From NCBI RefSeq assembly GCF_011745365.1, contig NW_024468912.1, positions 1,054,001-1,118,000 on the forward strand: a DNA stretch of 64,000 nucleotides. The letters are read 5' to 3'. The notes beneath the pieces were generated by a model. It saw nothing but the letters and a program-made list of their open reading frames with translations. It was not told the origin of the DNA and made no database searches. The position numbers and the translations under genes are program-made. Source of the stretch: Cryphonectria parasitica EP155 (lineage: Eukaryota > Ascomycota > Sordariomycetes > Diaporthales > Cryphonectriaceae). Shown here piece after piece: positions 43,905-56,519 of the stretch; position 1 is the first letter of the stretch; every line of letters begins with the position of its first letter.

Positions 43905-44318
43905 GTCACGGCATGACCGCCGTCCTGGAGCTGCTCATCAGGCGGGAAGCGGACATGGAGCTCTGCACGAGGAAAGGTGAGACGCCACTTGGTACAGCGA
44001 TACATTTTCACAGCCATGGCTGTCTTTGCCCAGGGCTGTCTTTCGTGTCCTTCTGAAGCATGGGGGAAATAATTGGTGATCGATGTCTGGGGAAACACCA
44101 TCCTGCACGGGGCAGCGTGGTGTGTAGCTGGAGTGACGATGCGCATCCCAGAAGAGCATGGCTTGCCAGGAGTGGATCTGTACCGCAAAGACAAGGACGG
44201 AAAGACGGCTAGGCGTCTCTTTGATGAACGGTCACACAAGACTGACCAGCGCAGGTTGTCATTTTGGGCCTTTGCTTGCGGTCGAGGGGTACGTTTGAGA
44301 GCGAGGAGGAACTTATGA
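43905..44318 (+). pseudogene. Decayed ankyrin-repeat gene fragment
   Basis: Ankyrin-like sequence is split over three reading frames. The first piece, following a CAG at 43902-43904, reads HGMTAVLELLIRREADMELC and then TRKGETPLGTAIHF. A second frame carries FRVLLKHGGNN. A third reads DVWGNTILHGAAWCV and continues through DGKTARRLFDERS to a stop at 44318. The shifts occur within about 100 bp with no splice sites that would reconcile them, so this looks like a frameshifted remnant. Ankyrin genes of this kind are numerous and unstable in filamentous fungi. A missed intron could repair one shift but not both. Confidence 0.6.
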
Positions 44319-44758
44319 TGCTGTCGAGGATATGAAGAGAAATGTTTCGGGTGAGAGACGGGATGGAAAATGGCTGTCTAAGGGGCGGGTGCTTGGGTTA
44401 AGGAGCCTACGACTTAAGTAACTATCCACTACCATCTAAGGCGTGCCGGGCTCTACGCCACTAAAGGCACTACAGTATAACAACACCCTAAGCATACACC
44501 CCTACCGCACAGCAAAGTGGGGGGACTCGGCCGTTTCCCTCAGCCGCCCTGCCGCAAGAACTCCACCACGCGACAGACCAACGTCACTCTACCAGACCCT
44601 CCTCCTTCTTATCGATCTCGAAACCTCGTGCGACCACAGATTGGCTTGAATCGCGAGTCGCTGTTGATTTCACACACACACACGCGAGGACATCGTCCTT
44701 GCTCCATTCTTTCTCCCCCTCGAGCCCTGCTATACTCTCCTGTTTTGCTTAGCCAATC
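44319..44758. promoter_or_regulatory. Upstream region of SYN8
   Basis: About 440 bp, C/T-rich on the plus strand toward the SYN8 start. Likely promoter and leader. No other feature is seen. Confidence 0.35.
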
Positions 44759-45753
44759 ATGTCGAACCCAAACGCCCTGTTCCTCCTCGCGGACCACATC
44801 AAACTGTCGCTGCTGGAGCGCAAGAGGGCGCAGGCACTGAACCTCCACAGCGACTCGCAGGACGGGCACATATCACGATCTCTAGAGCAATTTCGAGATG
44901 GGCTGGAGGCTCTGCAGGCGGAGCAGAAGCGGCTGGAGGAGGCAGGCGAGGACACGTACGATCATCTTTCCCCTCATAAAACACATGCCGTGGCACAATC
45001 ATCAATTCCCTCCACAGCTTTTGGCTAACAAGATCTACAAACTGCAGAGACAAGATCGCGACACTCTCCGACTCCCTGCCTAGCCTACAGAAGCAGTTCG
45101 ACGATCTCACCTCGCAGTTCCACGGCTTCTCCTCCCCCGGCACAGCCGCGACCCTCACGCATCCCAACGACCCCTCGCTAGCCGAAGACTTTGCGCACGC
45201 CGAGAGCACCACCTCCACCTCTCCATCGACCTCCAAGAGCACGCCGGCCAAGACATCCCTCCGCGGTGCACCAGGCGGCACCAGCAGCGGCAACAAGTCC
45301 GTCCGCTTCACCGACCCCTCCACCGCCGCCTCCTCCTCTCCCGCAGGCAACGACGACGACTACGACGCCAACGCGGCAGCCCTCTTCGGCCAGCCCTACC
45401 GCGACGACCCAGACGCCCCCGCCGGCTACCGCGACCAGGCCGCGGACCTCGACAACCGCCAGATCCACGCGTACCACTCGCAGATCCTGGCCGAGCAGGA
45501 CGAGCAGCTCGACCGGCTGGGCGAGTCCATCTCGCGCCAGCGCGAGCTGAGCATGCAGATCGGCGACGAGCTCGACGACCAGGTCGCCATGCTCGACGAC
45601 CAGGAGGCGCTCGTCGACCGCCACCAGGGCCGGCTGGACCGCGCCCGACGGTCCGTGGGCCGCATTGCTCGGAGCGCGGGCGAGAGCAAGCAGATGATTG
45701 CTATTATTGTGCTTATTGTTATACTGGTGCTACTGATCGCCGTGCTGAAATGA
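44759..45753 (+). CDS. SYN8: Syntaxin 8-type SNARE
   Basis: Exon 1 is 44759-44955 and exon 2 is 45048-45753 (intron with a ctaac branch site), giving 300 residues. The N-terminal region is helical, followed by a disordered Ser/Thr/Ala-rich middle. A Qc-SNARE helix covers about residues 230-280 (EQLDRLGESISRQRELSMQI and GDELDDQVAMLDDQEALVDR), and a C-terminal anchor occupies the last ~19 residues (MIAIIVLIVILVLLIAVLK). Syn8 acts in endosomal and prevacuolar membrane fusion. The start MSNPNALFLLADHIKLSLLE is typical. Assignment is firm. Confidence 0.9.
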
Positions 45754-46393
45754 GCGGGGCTGGGACTTGTCTATGTGGGCGCGGATCTTGGTCTATTCTT
45801 TCTTTTGCGAGTCCTGACGATGATTCGAAGAAGATGGCGATGATCATGTGATGATGTTTGACATCGAAGACAGCGCAACGAAATGCCAAATAATCTGTGG
45901 TCTTGTTGTGTCGCTCGGCCATAATTCTGGACGGTAATGTGATCCCTCATGTTTGTCCCCGGCCACATTGCTCGGGTATTGGGAGGCGTCCAAAGGCGTT
46001 TGGGGAGTTGCGAAAGCGGGACCGATATAATTCGCTCGAAGAAAGTTACGCGCGCTGAAAGTATTGCTCTTTTCCAGCTGAATCACACTCAACCAGAGAC
46101 CGAAGCGTGTCCATCTTTTTTCCATCTTTTGAAAGTTTTCCAATTCAGGTCTTGCTACAGACGCTCTCATATCAAATCGATACCTTCAAATGATGTGATG
46201 AGGTGCCCTAGGTTTTGAATGCCCAACGCCTTTATTTCTTGTCAAGGCAAGGCCATGCTATGCATGCATGCCTCTCCAAAATCATACCATACCTAAACGC
46301 CGAAAGTCCGCGCCAGATGCTCTTCCTCACTTTGCATACTTGCATGCATGACCCTCCACCCATAGAGATGGGAGGAAGGAAACGGACTCAATA
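45754..46393. other. Convergent intergenic region
   Basis: About 640 bp between SYN8 and HAS1, which converge. No gene is recognised. Confidence 0.4.
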
Positions 46394-48302
46394 TTAGTGT
46401 TTCCTGAAGCCATTCCTCTTCTGCGCAGGCTGGCTGCCGTATGGCCTCCGGCTCTGCACCTTCTTGTCCTTGGACATGCTCGCGCCCAGCTGAATGTCCA
46501 CGCGCGGCGGGGTGGCAAAGCCGAAGCTCTTGGCGACCTTGACGAGGTCCAGCTTGTGCACGTCAAAGACACTCCGCAGGGAGTGGCTCGCGTAGGCGTG
46601 CAGGTAGGAGCGGTAGCCGTCCTTGGCGGACTGGTTGAGGTAGTAGTTCTTGCCGATGAGCTTCTCGAGCTGGGACTGGATGTTGAAGATCTTGGAGGAA
46701 GGAAACTCGAACTCGACCACGGGAACGCGCGCCGCCTTGAGGTGCGAGAGGAAGCCGACCTCGGAAGGCTGCAGGAACATGAGGGACCGACCCTTGGTGT
46801 TGGAGCCACGGGCTGTCCGGCCTACGCGGTGGATGTAGTCGCGCGGGTCATCTGGGGGATCGAACTGAACGATCCAGTCTACTGCCGGGATCTACATAGA
46901 AAAATTAGTATGATGATAAATCATTCCTCTAATCCTAGAACAGATGAGAGAAGGATAAAGGGAGGAACGAGATGGACTTACGTCGAGGCCTCGGGCTGCC
47001 ACATCCGTGCAGATGAGTGTGCCCTGCTTGGCGTTGCAGAACTCAAAGAAAGTGTTGGTCCGGGCCTGCTGCTTCATCTTGCCGTGCAGATGGAGGACAG
47101 GAAGGTCGATAAAGTTGAGAAGCTCGCTGAAGTACTTGACCGAGTTACAACTCGAAAAGAACACCTATTTCCGTAGGTTAGCCTTGCGGATTCTCGAGAC
47201 TTTTTGATGAAATTCACCTTCACGGCCTGCCATTCATAGAACTCACAATAATCTTCTTCTTGGCCATCTTCTTCAAGAAGCTGAACAGCAGCAGGAACCG
47301 CTTGTCCGCATCCACAAGACAGTACCCCTGCTCGACGCCCTCGACCGTCGAGAACTGCTTCTCCTCGTCGACGTTGATATACAGAGGACCCGGCCGCAGG
47401 GAGATCCTCGCGAGGTCCTCCACCTTGGTCGTCTGTGTGGCACTGAACAGCATTGTCTGCCTATCGTCCTTGGGCAGGATCTTGATGATCTGGCGCATCT
47501 CGTCCTCGAACCCAATCTCAAGAATCCGGTCGGCCTCGTCGATGATCAGGCTCTTGAGGTTCTTGAACACAAACGGCGTATTCTGCAGGTGGTCCAGCAG
47601 CCTTCCGGGCGTGGCGATGATCAGGTTGACGCCCTTGGACAACTTGTCTGCCTCTGCCCGCCTGTTGGCGCCGCCAATGACGATGCCGTACGTCTGGCTG
47701 TGGTGCTTGAGCAGGTCGCGGGCGACACTGAAGATCTGCAGGGCGAGCTCGCGCGTAGGCGACACCACGATGACGCCCGTGCCATTGCGCGGCTTGAACT
47801 TGAGTGCGTGCAACATCTCGATGGCCGGGATCAGGAACGCGAGCGTCTTGCCGCTGCCCGTCTTGGCCGCGCCCAACACGTCCTTGCCCGTGAGCAGAGG
47901 CGGGATGCCACGCTTCTGAATCTCCGTCATGGTCTTGAATCCCATCTCATCGATCGCCTTGATCGTTTTCTCGGAGAGGCCCAGCTCGTGGAAGGAGCTC
48001 ACTTCGGTACCGGCCGCCTGGGGGAGGGAGAGGTGGGACTGCGGGAGGTCGGCCTTGGCTGCCTCGGGCGGCGAGGCTTCTTCGTTTTCGTCTGCGTCGG
48101 AGCCATCCTCTTGTTCGTGCTCAGCAGGCGGTGCTACATCTTCCTGCTGTTCCTCTTCCTCGCCGTCCTCCTGGACGACATCCTCGACCTCTGGCTCAGG
48201 CTCCTCGACGACCTTGGTCTTCTTAGACTTCTTGGACCGCCTCTCCGTCGTGTCCTTGGAGGCGTCCTTCAACTTCCTCTTCTTGCTAGGGTCGGACGCC
48301 AT
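46394..48302 (-). CDS. HAS1: ATP-dependent RNA helicase Has1 (DEAD-box)
   Basis: Exons are 47247-48302, 46982-47164 and 46394-46891, giving 578 residues. The acidic and lysine-rich N-terminus is followed by the helicase core: [19 protein letters not shown] (Q-motif region), AAKTGSGKT (Walker A), [24 protein letters not shown] (DEAD), FSATQT and HRVGRTARG. The C-terminal extension [20 protein letters not shown], then [20 protein letters not shown], is typical of Has1. The enzyme unwinds pre-rRNA/snoRNA structures during ribosome biogenesis in the nucleolus. Splice junctions are phase 0 ([27 protein letters not shown]). Assignment is firm. Confidence 0.95.
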
Positions 48303-49176
48303 TGTGAAAGGGTATCTCGGAGTGGCTCGGTGCGATTTGGGCGGTAGTTGTGACCTGGCGACCACGTTCAAGACTGTTGCGCGACGGAGGTGCAATTGAA
48401 ACAAGATGGCGAGAAGAAGAACATGGGGGGAAAAAAAAGGCGGCCGACCCAACTTTTTTTCGGGGGTGTGCTGATAAGATAGCCGCGGGGCCACTACTAC
48501 GAACAGGGACTGGACTTACTCAGGGGTCGTAGTATGTACAGGTTAGTACGTATACTGTCCCGCTAACCCTGATCGATTTAAGACTGCTATATCGACTTTA
48601 CAGAATTCAATCTTCTTTTCCACCACTCCGGGCAGAGTTGTTATGTTTTAGTATCGCAATTGGGAAATGCATACTGGTCTTTTGTTGGGAATTTTCTACG
48701 ATGATTGCACTTGGAAGGAATCGGGGTTGATGATTCTGACTCTCGATGCACCCTCAGTACTGTCATTCGACGCTCACATCTGGTAATCAACGGATGTACT
48801 TTAGGTACTTCAGTCCGCCTCATAGTATGTATCGGTCGACATTTGAATCTCTGTACGATGGCACTCAGCCTGCCTCTGGCAAGATGGCCCTGTCATTTAT
48901 GGTATCTTGATTAGGTAGGAAGTGTACATGTGCATAAAGCCGTTCTTTTGGGTTGATTTTTCTTTTTTTCATTCATAACCCCCTGGTCCAATGAGTTGCA
49001 AATCAATGCTGCTGCTGACCGTTTCGAAACTCCTATGTAATGTGCGGGTGATATAACAGTGTAATCCCCCTTTCCCTTTTATATGAAATATAAACATAAC
49101 AATGCTCGCAGAACCCAGGGCGGGGGACCAAGTGCATGCATGATCGAGGTCCCCACGCAAGACAAGATCATAAAAC
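48303..49176. other. Intergenic
   Basis: About 870 bp between HAS1 and the PFK-2 gene, both on the minus strand. The HAS1 promoter lies at its left part. No other gene is seen. Confidence 0.4.
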
Positions 49177-51001
49177 TCATTGCAGTGCCGAGGGGATAGG
49201 ATCCTCGTGCTTGGCCGTGCTGCCCTTGCCGCGCCACGTACTGACGGCAGCGATCTTAGCGTCCCACCTCTGCTCGTCTGTGCCGTATGCCCGGGGGGTC
49301 AGCTTGATCAGCGTGTGTAGGGGCACGTGCATCCACGGGCTCTTAGCCTGGTCGCGCTTCATAAAGTACGCGTAGATGCACCGCAGCACCGCCTGGTGTG
49401 TCACAATCAGGATGTCTTCGGACCTTTCCAGCTCCATGATGATAGGCTCCAGCCGGATCACCACGTCGCGGTAGGACTCGCCGCCGCGGTATCGGTAGTT
49501 GTACTTGTCCTCGTCACGTGCCTCAAAGTCCTCCGGGAACTGATCCTTGATCTGCTGGTAGGTCATGCCGTCGCATGCACCTGCGTCCAGCTCGTCGAGA
49601 GCTTTCCACTGCAGCTGATTGTAGTGCTTGGGCAGAAATCGCGCGGTGGCGATGGTCCGCTTCAATGTGGACGTCCAGACCGTGAGGGGACGATCATCCT
49701 GTGGGCATGGTGTGAGCAACGTGCACCAAAGGGAATCAAGGCAATAGGGAGTATTTTCTTCCGTTCTTCATTTTACCTTTCTTTTCATTGTTTATGGAAT
49801 GACAAGAAAGGGAAGAAGAAAGAGTAGTTACTTACACCCACTGATTCGCGGACCAATTCAGGAAGCTTGCGTGCGTACTGTTCCCCGCGGGGTGACAGCA
49901 GCGCATCGCCTCCAATTCGCCCATCCAGGTTGTACATGGACTCGCCGTGCTGGGAGAATGGAACCACGTTAGTAATGCCAAGACAAAACCCCTCAGCTGT
50001 AGACCTGTAGGGAACGACCAAAAAAACAGAGAAAACGCACCCGTGACAGCCATACAGACCGGGGTCTGATGTGCAGGTTCATGAGGTAGTAGACGACCCG
50101 GCTCTGCAGGTAGTCCTGGATACGGTTGATGATGACCTGTTTGCCGACATCCATGATCTTCAGATAGGTGAGATGCTCCTCGTCACCATCCTCGTTGACG
50201 GACTTGTATATCTTTTCGTAGTTTCGAATGCGGTTGCGGAAGTCGAGCGCGGCCTGCTCTGGGTCCTGGCCCTTGTAGTCCGGGCTTGTGGTCTTAACGT
50301 CTCTTATATTTGCCATGATCAGGTTCTCGTCATCGCACTTGGACTCGACATAGATGACCTCGATGCCGGCCTTTGAACAGATCTCGAGGATCCACTTGCG
50401 CCGCTCCTTGGTCGAGTTGGTGGCATCCAGTATGGCCACGACGCCGTTCTCGGTCTTGAACCACCTCAACATGTCGGCCACCGCCGCCTCAGCGGCCGCC
50501 TTCCTCTGCCGCTCACCCTCCACGTTGGTTGTATCGAAGAAGTCGGCGGTGGGTTGGGCTGCGGCCTTGCGACGGTAGCTGCCGACGTTGAAGGTCTGAG
50601 AGGGTATGGAAAGCCATTGGAGGTATCTCTGGGCTGCAGCAGCGACGGGTGTTAGATTGCTCGTGTCCAAAGCTAGGTCTTCACAGCTTCCGTCGCCCGG
50701 GCAGACAGAACAGTGGTGGAGGGTTGGGGGTGTCTCAGCGGATTGGTGTGCTATACAATATCACCAGACAAAAACGGCGTCAATTGCAACGAAATCAAGG
50801 CATGGGTTGCGGGAGCAAGACAGGATGACGACACACAGGAGAGAGGAAAATGGGGCAGCACAGTGATACGAAGGAGGGGGAGAACTATTTACCCTTTTGT
50901 GCAATGTAGCTTTTACCTCGGGCTGGCAAGCCCACCATGACCACGCAGATACGCGTGTCCTCCACCTGGACGCCTATCCCATTAGCCTTCGCAGGAGCCA
51001 T
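49177..51001 (-). CDS. Bifunctional 6-phosphofructo-2-kinase / fructose-2,6-bisphosphatase
   Basis: Exons are 50893-51001, 50041-50633, 49836-49949 and 49177-49698, giving 445 residues. The kinase half has a Walker A motif (GLPARGKSYIA) and SIPSQTFNVGSYRRK; splicing joins IAQK to AQRYLQWL. The phosphatase half has the phosphohistidine motif SRHGESMYNLDGRIGGD, formed across the third intron, and the second catalytic His in ILIVTHQAVLRC. Both active sites look intact, so the protein should both make and degrade fructose-2,6-bisphosphate, the allosteric switch of glycolysis and gluconeogenesis. The start is the ATG at 51001 (MAPAKANGIGVQVEDTRIC). Assignment is firm; the net direction of activity cannot be told from sequence. 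Confidence 0.93.
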
Positions 51002-51925
51002 GACTGGCCGCGGATTGTGGAATAGACAGCTGGATGCCGAGAATATTGCGAAATCATAGAGAGGCTGGCGGAGGGAAGCTGAGAAGGACGCGAGATGGAC
51101 TCGTGCGTGCGCGCGCAGAACAATGTTTGAGGTATGCGGTTTTTCAGAAAACAAATAAGACAAAAGATCGGGATTTGCAGGGTGAGCTTGGTGATTGGTA
51201 TGATCGCGTGCGTTTTCGAGCTGCAGCTATGGAGCGAGGATGGATTTTGTAAAGTTGGAGAAAAGATGCATGCAGGAGGGGTGTTTGCGGCTACTACTGT
51301 AGCTACGCAATCGCAAGCCCAATGGCGGCAAGAAAAGGGACTTTGACACCAAAGTACTCGGGACTGCGTTATGATGTATCGGGTGTGGTGGGGTCTGCGC
51401 CTGCCCTTCTTGCGGTTGTCTCCTCGCAGCAACGGGCGGGTGGAACTCTTTTTTTGGTACTTGTAGAGGGAACAATGCGAGAGTAGGGAAAAGACGGCCT
51501 GAAAAGCCACAGGGCTGATGCTTGATCGACGGACAAGGGAGGGCAGTAACGGAGACTTGTGGCCAAGGGTTGATCGATGTACTGTGGTAGACGCCTGGGA
51601 AAACGTAGGTGGAAGAAGAAAAAGCCACCAAGGCTGTCCTCGTTGTTGAAATTTTGTATAAAAAGGAAAAGTTCGGAGGAGACAGAAAGCAGGGAGGTAT
51701 TAAAAGAAGAAAAGAAAAGAGAAAGAGAATAAAAAAGTAAGAGCAAGAGGAAAAGAAAAGAGGACTAGCTTGTGATTATGACAGCAGGAGAGAAGGAGGG
51801 AAAGAGGGAGCGGGGTGCGCTGGCGGAACAGACGGTGAGCGTGAGCTTGAGTGATTCCAACAATCAATGCAGTTCAGATAATGACGAGAGCTTTGTCTCT
51901 TTCCTCCCCCAGGATGTGAAGGCAT

Positions 51926-51979
<54 letters not shown>

Positions 51980-54900
51980 CCAGGTACCGTGGTACCAAAA
52001 GCTCCTGATCGGAATTCTCAGGAACAAAAATTGGTTCCAAGATGCTCTTCTTCGACCGGCTATTCCTGTCTCCCGCGCCGTTGGTGGTGGTGGTGGTGGT
52101 GTTGGTTGGGCCTTGTTCTCAGGGAGATCAATACCTAGGCTCTGCTAGGGGACTTCCTAGCATCCCCTGGAAGCATTGGCCCTGAGATGATGAACCTCGT
52201 GTGAAAAGCTTAGCACTAGCGTCCCCTGCCTGGCTGACCCGGAACCTGGGCCCGCCTGTAGATGCTTCCTCCACCCGGTTCACCCCGCATTGCAAGGCAG
52301 GAAACCCCACTGTAATCCACCTGGGCTGCAGAACCTGATGCTTCTGGAACAGGGACCCTGTCTGCTTGACTCTGGTCAATTCAGGGGTTGGCCATGTACT
52401 TTGCCGGACTTTGCTGTGAACTGACGTATCCAACTTTCAGCCAGAGAATTGGCTTTTTTTTCGTCTTTCCACCTTTTTATTCCCACTCAGTTTTTATTTT
52501 CTTTTTCCTTTTCTTTTTCTTGCCCTCCATTTGTTTGGGTGCCTCTTTCAATTTTGGCGGGCAGCATGGTGCACAGATGCGGCTTTTTTTTCTGGCGTTT
52601 CTTGATCCCTTTTTTCTTTGCTTCCCCTTCTTGGCCATCCATGTCATCCTCATGTTGTGACAGGTTGGGCCGAGGATCAAGGCCAAGCATCAGCTTCAGC
52701 CAGCCGCCATGTCTCGGATGCAAATAGCACTTTTGAGGTGACCACAACCGTCTCAGCTCAGCAGCTTTTCTCTCTCTCATATGCAGGTGACAACTTTCAC
52801 ATGACTACCAAGGTTCAGGTGTGGTCAAGGTGGTAGTACCGCAGCCGAGTCGCAGCAAAAAGTATCCACGGGACACGGGACACGGCTGTGGCGCGGCTAT
52901 GCGGTCGGCCCATCTCCCCATATCCCCAGAATCTGGTCACTGGGTGGGCATCCCGTACCTCTCCGATCAGCAGGCCTTTTATCATCGTATGTTTTCTCCC
53001 CATCCTTTCTCCAGATTTTTCTTTCCACCATCTTGTCATTCTCCTCACTCTTTGGCCTTCCCCAGGATCAAAAGATGGGGTTTCCTGCAACTGTCTCCCC
53101 ATACTCTCGACGCCCGCTTCCCATCGGGGCTCATTTACACCGTGCTGCAGCACCAGGTGACCTTCAGAATTCGATATCCCAGGCACACTGATACCCTCTT
53201 CACATGTGGGTAAAGGCACTGCGCCCCCTTGCTGGTGTCACAAGGTACATGGACCATCCGGGTTGGCTCACCCCCTCCCATAGCGGCACTGCTTGAGACC
53301 TTCATCTCGGGGACCTGCTCAAGGCCGTGGGGGAGAAGGGGGGCGCTCATTTGCCACGGCCCACGAGATAGCTCTCGTGTTGCCAAGGAGTTTTGTTGGA
53401 GAGGAATCTGGCACTCAAAGGCACTGCAGCGTGTTTGTGTGCACCGTTTCTTATTCGTTCTCGACACGGGGGCGACTGCCACCCAAGACCCACTCGGGCC
53501 ATCACCCAGAGCCCACTTGGGCGCTGTCCACTACCCCTGATGACGCACTTTCAGGAAACCCTCCTTCACCGCCTGCTCGTTCAATCTTTTTGCTATGAAT
53601 CTGATCCTTGTCTCACAGCCGCTCCAATGCGAGAGCGTGATACAGAAGATGGGGGAAAAGAGAAAGCAAGAAAAGAAGAAAAGAAAAGGAAAGGAAAGGC
53701 TTGGAGGCTGCAGCGAACTCGATACTCAGGCTCGCTCGGGTGAATGGACCACTTGGCTTGTAATGACATGCGACAACTGTGTGCATGCCACCAGTCGTGC
53801 TATACTGTAGCCATGACTTGGCACAGATGGTGGGTAAATTTTTAGGTGGAAGATGGAACAGGAAAGAAGACGAAGTCTTTTCTTTCTCTCACGTACCTTG
53901 CTAAAGGACCAGGTATGTGCTCTTTCTCGACCCGGTCGAGATGGCTGGGTTGGTGGTCCTGGGGAGATGTGCCTCATCTTCGGGTCTCGGCGAGTTGTAC
54001 TGGCGATCGTCAGTCACTATGGTCGTAGATATGTCCGATCGCGGGGTCTTCTTTTTTTTGTTTTTTTGTTCTTTCTCTACGAGCTTGCACCCGACGAGTG
54101 TTGGGGAAAACGCTCACCTGTTGGTTTCAGAAGTCCCTCTTCTATGGCAGAAAAAATTGTATGTCTGAGAGAAGTTTGGAAGGGAAGCAATGATCTAGCA
54201 AGGGATGGGGGCGCAAGGGAAGTTGCAACGTGATAAGGGGTCCAGTGATGGTGACTATCGAGTTATACGGGTGGTGATTAATTGAGTGGTATGGGGGGCT
54301 TACCAAGTGCAGGTGATGGTGGACAGGAAGCGAATGAGAGTTGCTCCAGACACTCCGTGGGCTTTGCTGATTCAGATCTGGACTGCAGGCTCCCGCGACG
54401 CGAGTGGGCGGTTAACAGATAAGCCATGATAAGCGAGATGGCGTCTTATGGTCTTTCGGTGGTTTATGGTTCATGTGCTACCACGCTGCGGGCAGAGATC
54501 CATGCATGGAATGAGGTGAAGTAAAGATCAAAAATATGGAGATAGGTGCAGAGAAACACATCAGAAAACCAGAAGAAATATGTAGCCTAGGTAAGTGAGG
54601 ATGAGTGGTTGTGGGGAAGAATACTAACGCCACACACTGACATGATGCGTGACTGAGAGGACTGTGGTCTGGATGTGATGCCAATGACTGCAAACAAAAC
54701 AAGGCTAGTGCAATCACCCTGAAATATCTTCTGATAAACCTGGTAACTGGGTGCTAAACATGGCGATGGCTGCTCCTGAATGTGCTGTCGAGGTCTTGTT
54801 TGCAAAGGGCAGGGGGCTGCTGGCCGTAAGATGATTCGAGAAGATCCCAAGTGCGACCTAGGTCGCGAGCATGGGAGAGTCCAGTTGAAGACAATATTAT

Positions 54901-56519
54901 TAATGCGTAAGATTTCTCAAGGCACGAAAGGTAAAGCCAGCCATGCAATGCTGCAGTTGGCGGTGCGCTTTCGCTACTTGTTGAGGACAGGGCAAAGTCT
55001 CCCACTGAAAGAATCAGCCAGCGCGTGAAAAGGGGGGCCTTCCAGTTGTTGTTGCAAGGCAGAAGCTTCGCTGAGGACGTGATGTGATGATTGATTATGC
55101 TTTCCTGCATGTGATGCAAGATAGAGAAAGGATGAGCCAAGAAAGCTGACAGTGAAATATCGTAGAAGGTTTTGCTGAGAGACGGTTATGCTGACGAACT
55201 AGCAGATGTTGAGAAGAACACATTGCCAAGATAAAGAAGGTTCAGAGCAAGAAATTGGTTCTATTTACATTTACATTTGAAAAACTGGGCTTTATAGAAG
55301 TTTATATGCGCTGGCAGATGTGGTTGCTTTCAGACGGTGAGTCTACACATGCACAGTTGCGGTCGCCCCAGCTTTCGGCCTCATTTGTAGTCATTCAACC
55401 AACTCGAGTCTCTCACAAGCACATATGATACACAGCTTCAATTCACTGAGATCTTGTAGTCACACTTTGATCACATCACAGGTATTATTCAGTAGCCTGC
55501 CGGTAGCCAAGTCTTCTGACTCTCAGCTACGCCTCAGCTGTGAATGTAAAATCAGGTTTGGCCTCATGGTCATTATGTCTGTATAATAACAGACTCTTGC
55601 AGGTGTATGTTGCTCAAAGACTGCCAGCAGAGGTCAAAGAATGAATATTTTCCAATAGAGTCTGTCACCACCCGCATCAAGTCATGACCTGAACAGCCCT
55701 GAATCCATTTCATTTTCCCTATTATATTACACCTAACTGCCTACTTCGTCTCAATGCTGGACCAAAGACTTTCCAAATTATATTCTCCAAACACCTCCTT
55801 CCCCTCCCCGTCTCTGGCCCACAGAGGCAAGGACACTGATGGAAAGATTGAGCATTCTAAAACATGTCTGAATCAAGACTTGGAGAATATAACCTATCAA
55901 TCACTACAATCTCATTGCGACACTAGTAAATATACCGATCACCATCTATTTTGCTACATCTCTTGCCTCTCAATAGAGTCCTGTATTTGTGGCCGACAGA
56001 ATACATGCTCTCACTTTCCTCTCACATAACAATAAGAGCCTACTCTATTACCGCGCTTTACATCAGCATACAAAACGAGGGGAAATTGCAACTAGCAACA
56101 TGTTGGCCACCAAACTTCGACTCCTTTTACTTCATAATAAAGTTAAGTTCCTCGATTCCTGGTCCGCAAACACTCTGCAGCTCACGTCCAATCATGTACT
56201 ATATGTATTCCCTCTGCTCCAACTCTTTCAAAATTCAAAGTCAATAATTAATTATGACTTATCTGTGATCTATGTTTACAAATGGCAATGCGCTGAATCC
56301 TTTTGTATCACAGAACTTATCATTAATATCCGGTAGCTGGATCGCCAGTGTTCGGACGGAAATGTATGTGAATATCATATTCCCAGTAAGAAACACATTA
56401 CACCAGGGCCCCTCAGCACTCTAGACAATGATACACGCGGCCTGTACGAGAATGTGTTCTACTATGTTAGTATGGAGTTGAACTCGAATGAGGGCCTTCT
56501 GACTCACATTCTGACTTGT
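51002..56519. other. 5.5-kb region without a supported gene
   Basis: Upstream of PFK-2 this region starts with GA- and GT-rich DNA, has a (TG)24 microsatellite (51931-51978), a GC-rich stretch around 52100-53500, and becomes AT-rich from about 55500. Open frames are numerous but short, with overlapping frames in both directions and none resembling a family. It could hold a long promoter and leader for PFK-2, a non-coding RNA, or remnants of mobile DNA. I cannot distinguish these by reading alone. Confidence 0.45.
51931..51978. repeat. (TG)24 dinucleotide microsatellite
   Basis: A perfect 48-bp alternating TG run, flanked by less perfect GT on the left. Alternating purine-pyrimidine DNA of this length can adopt Z-form and is usually polymorphic. 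Confidence 0.95.

Noticed and set aside
47589..48347. 252-residue plus-strand frame opposite HAS1
   Set aside because: Antisense shadow of the DEAD-box core.
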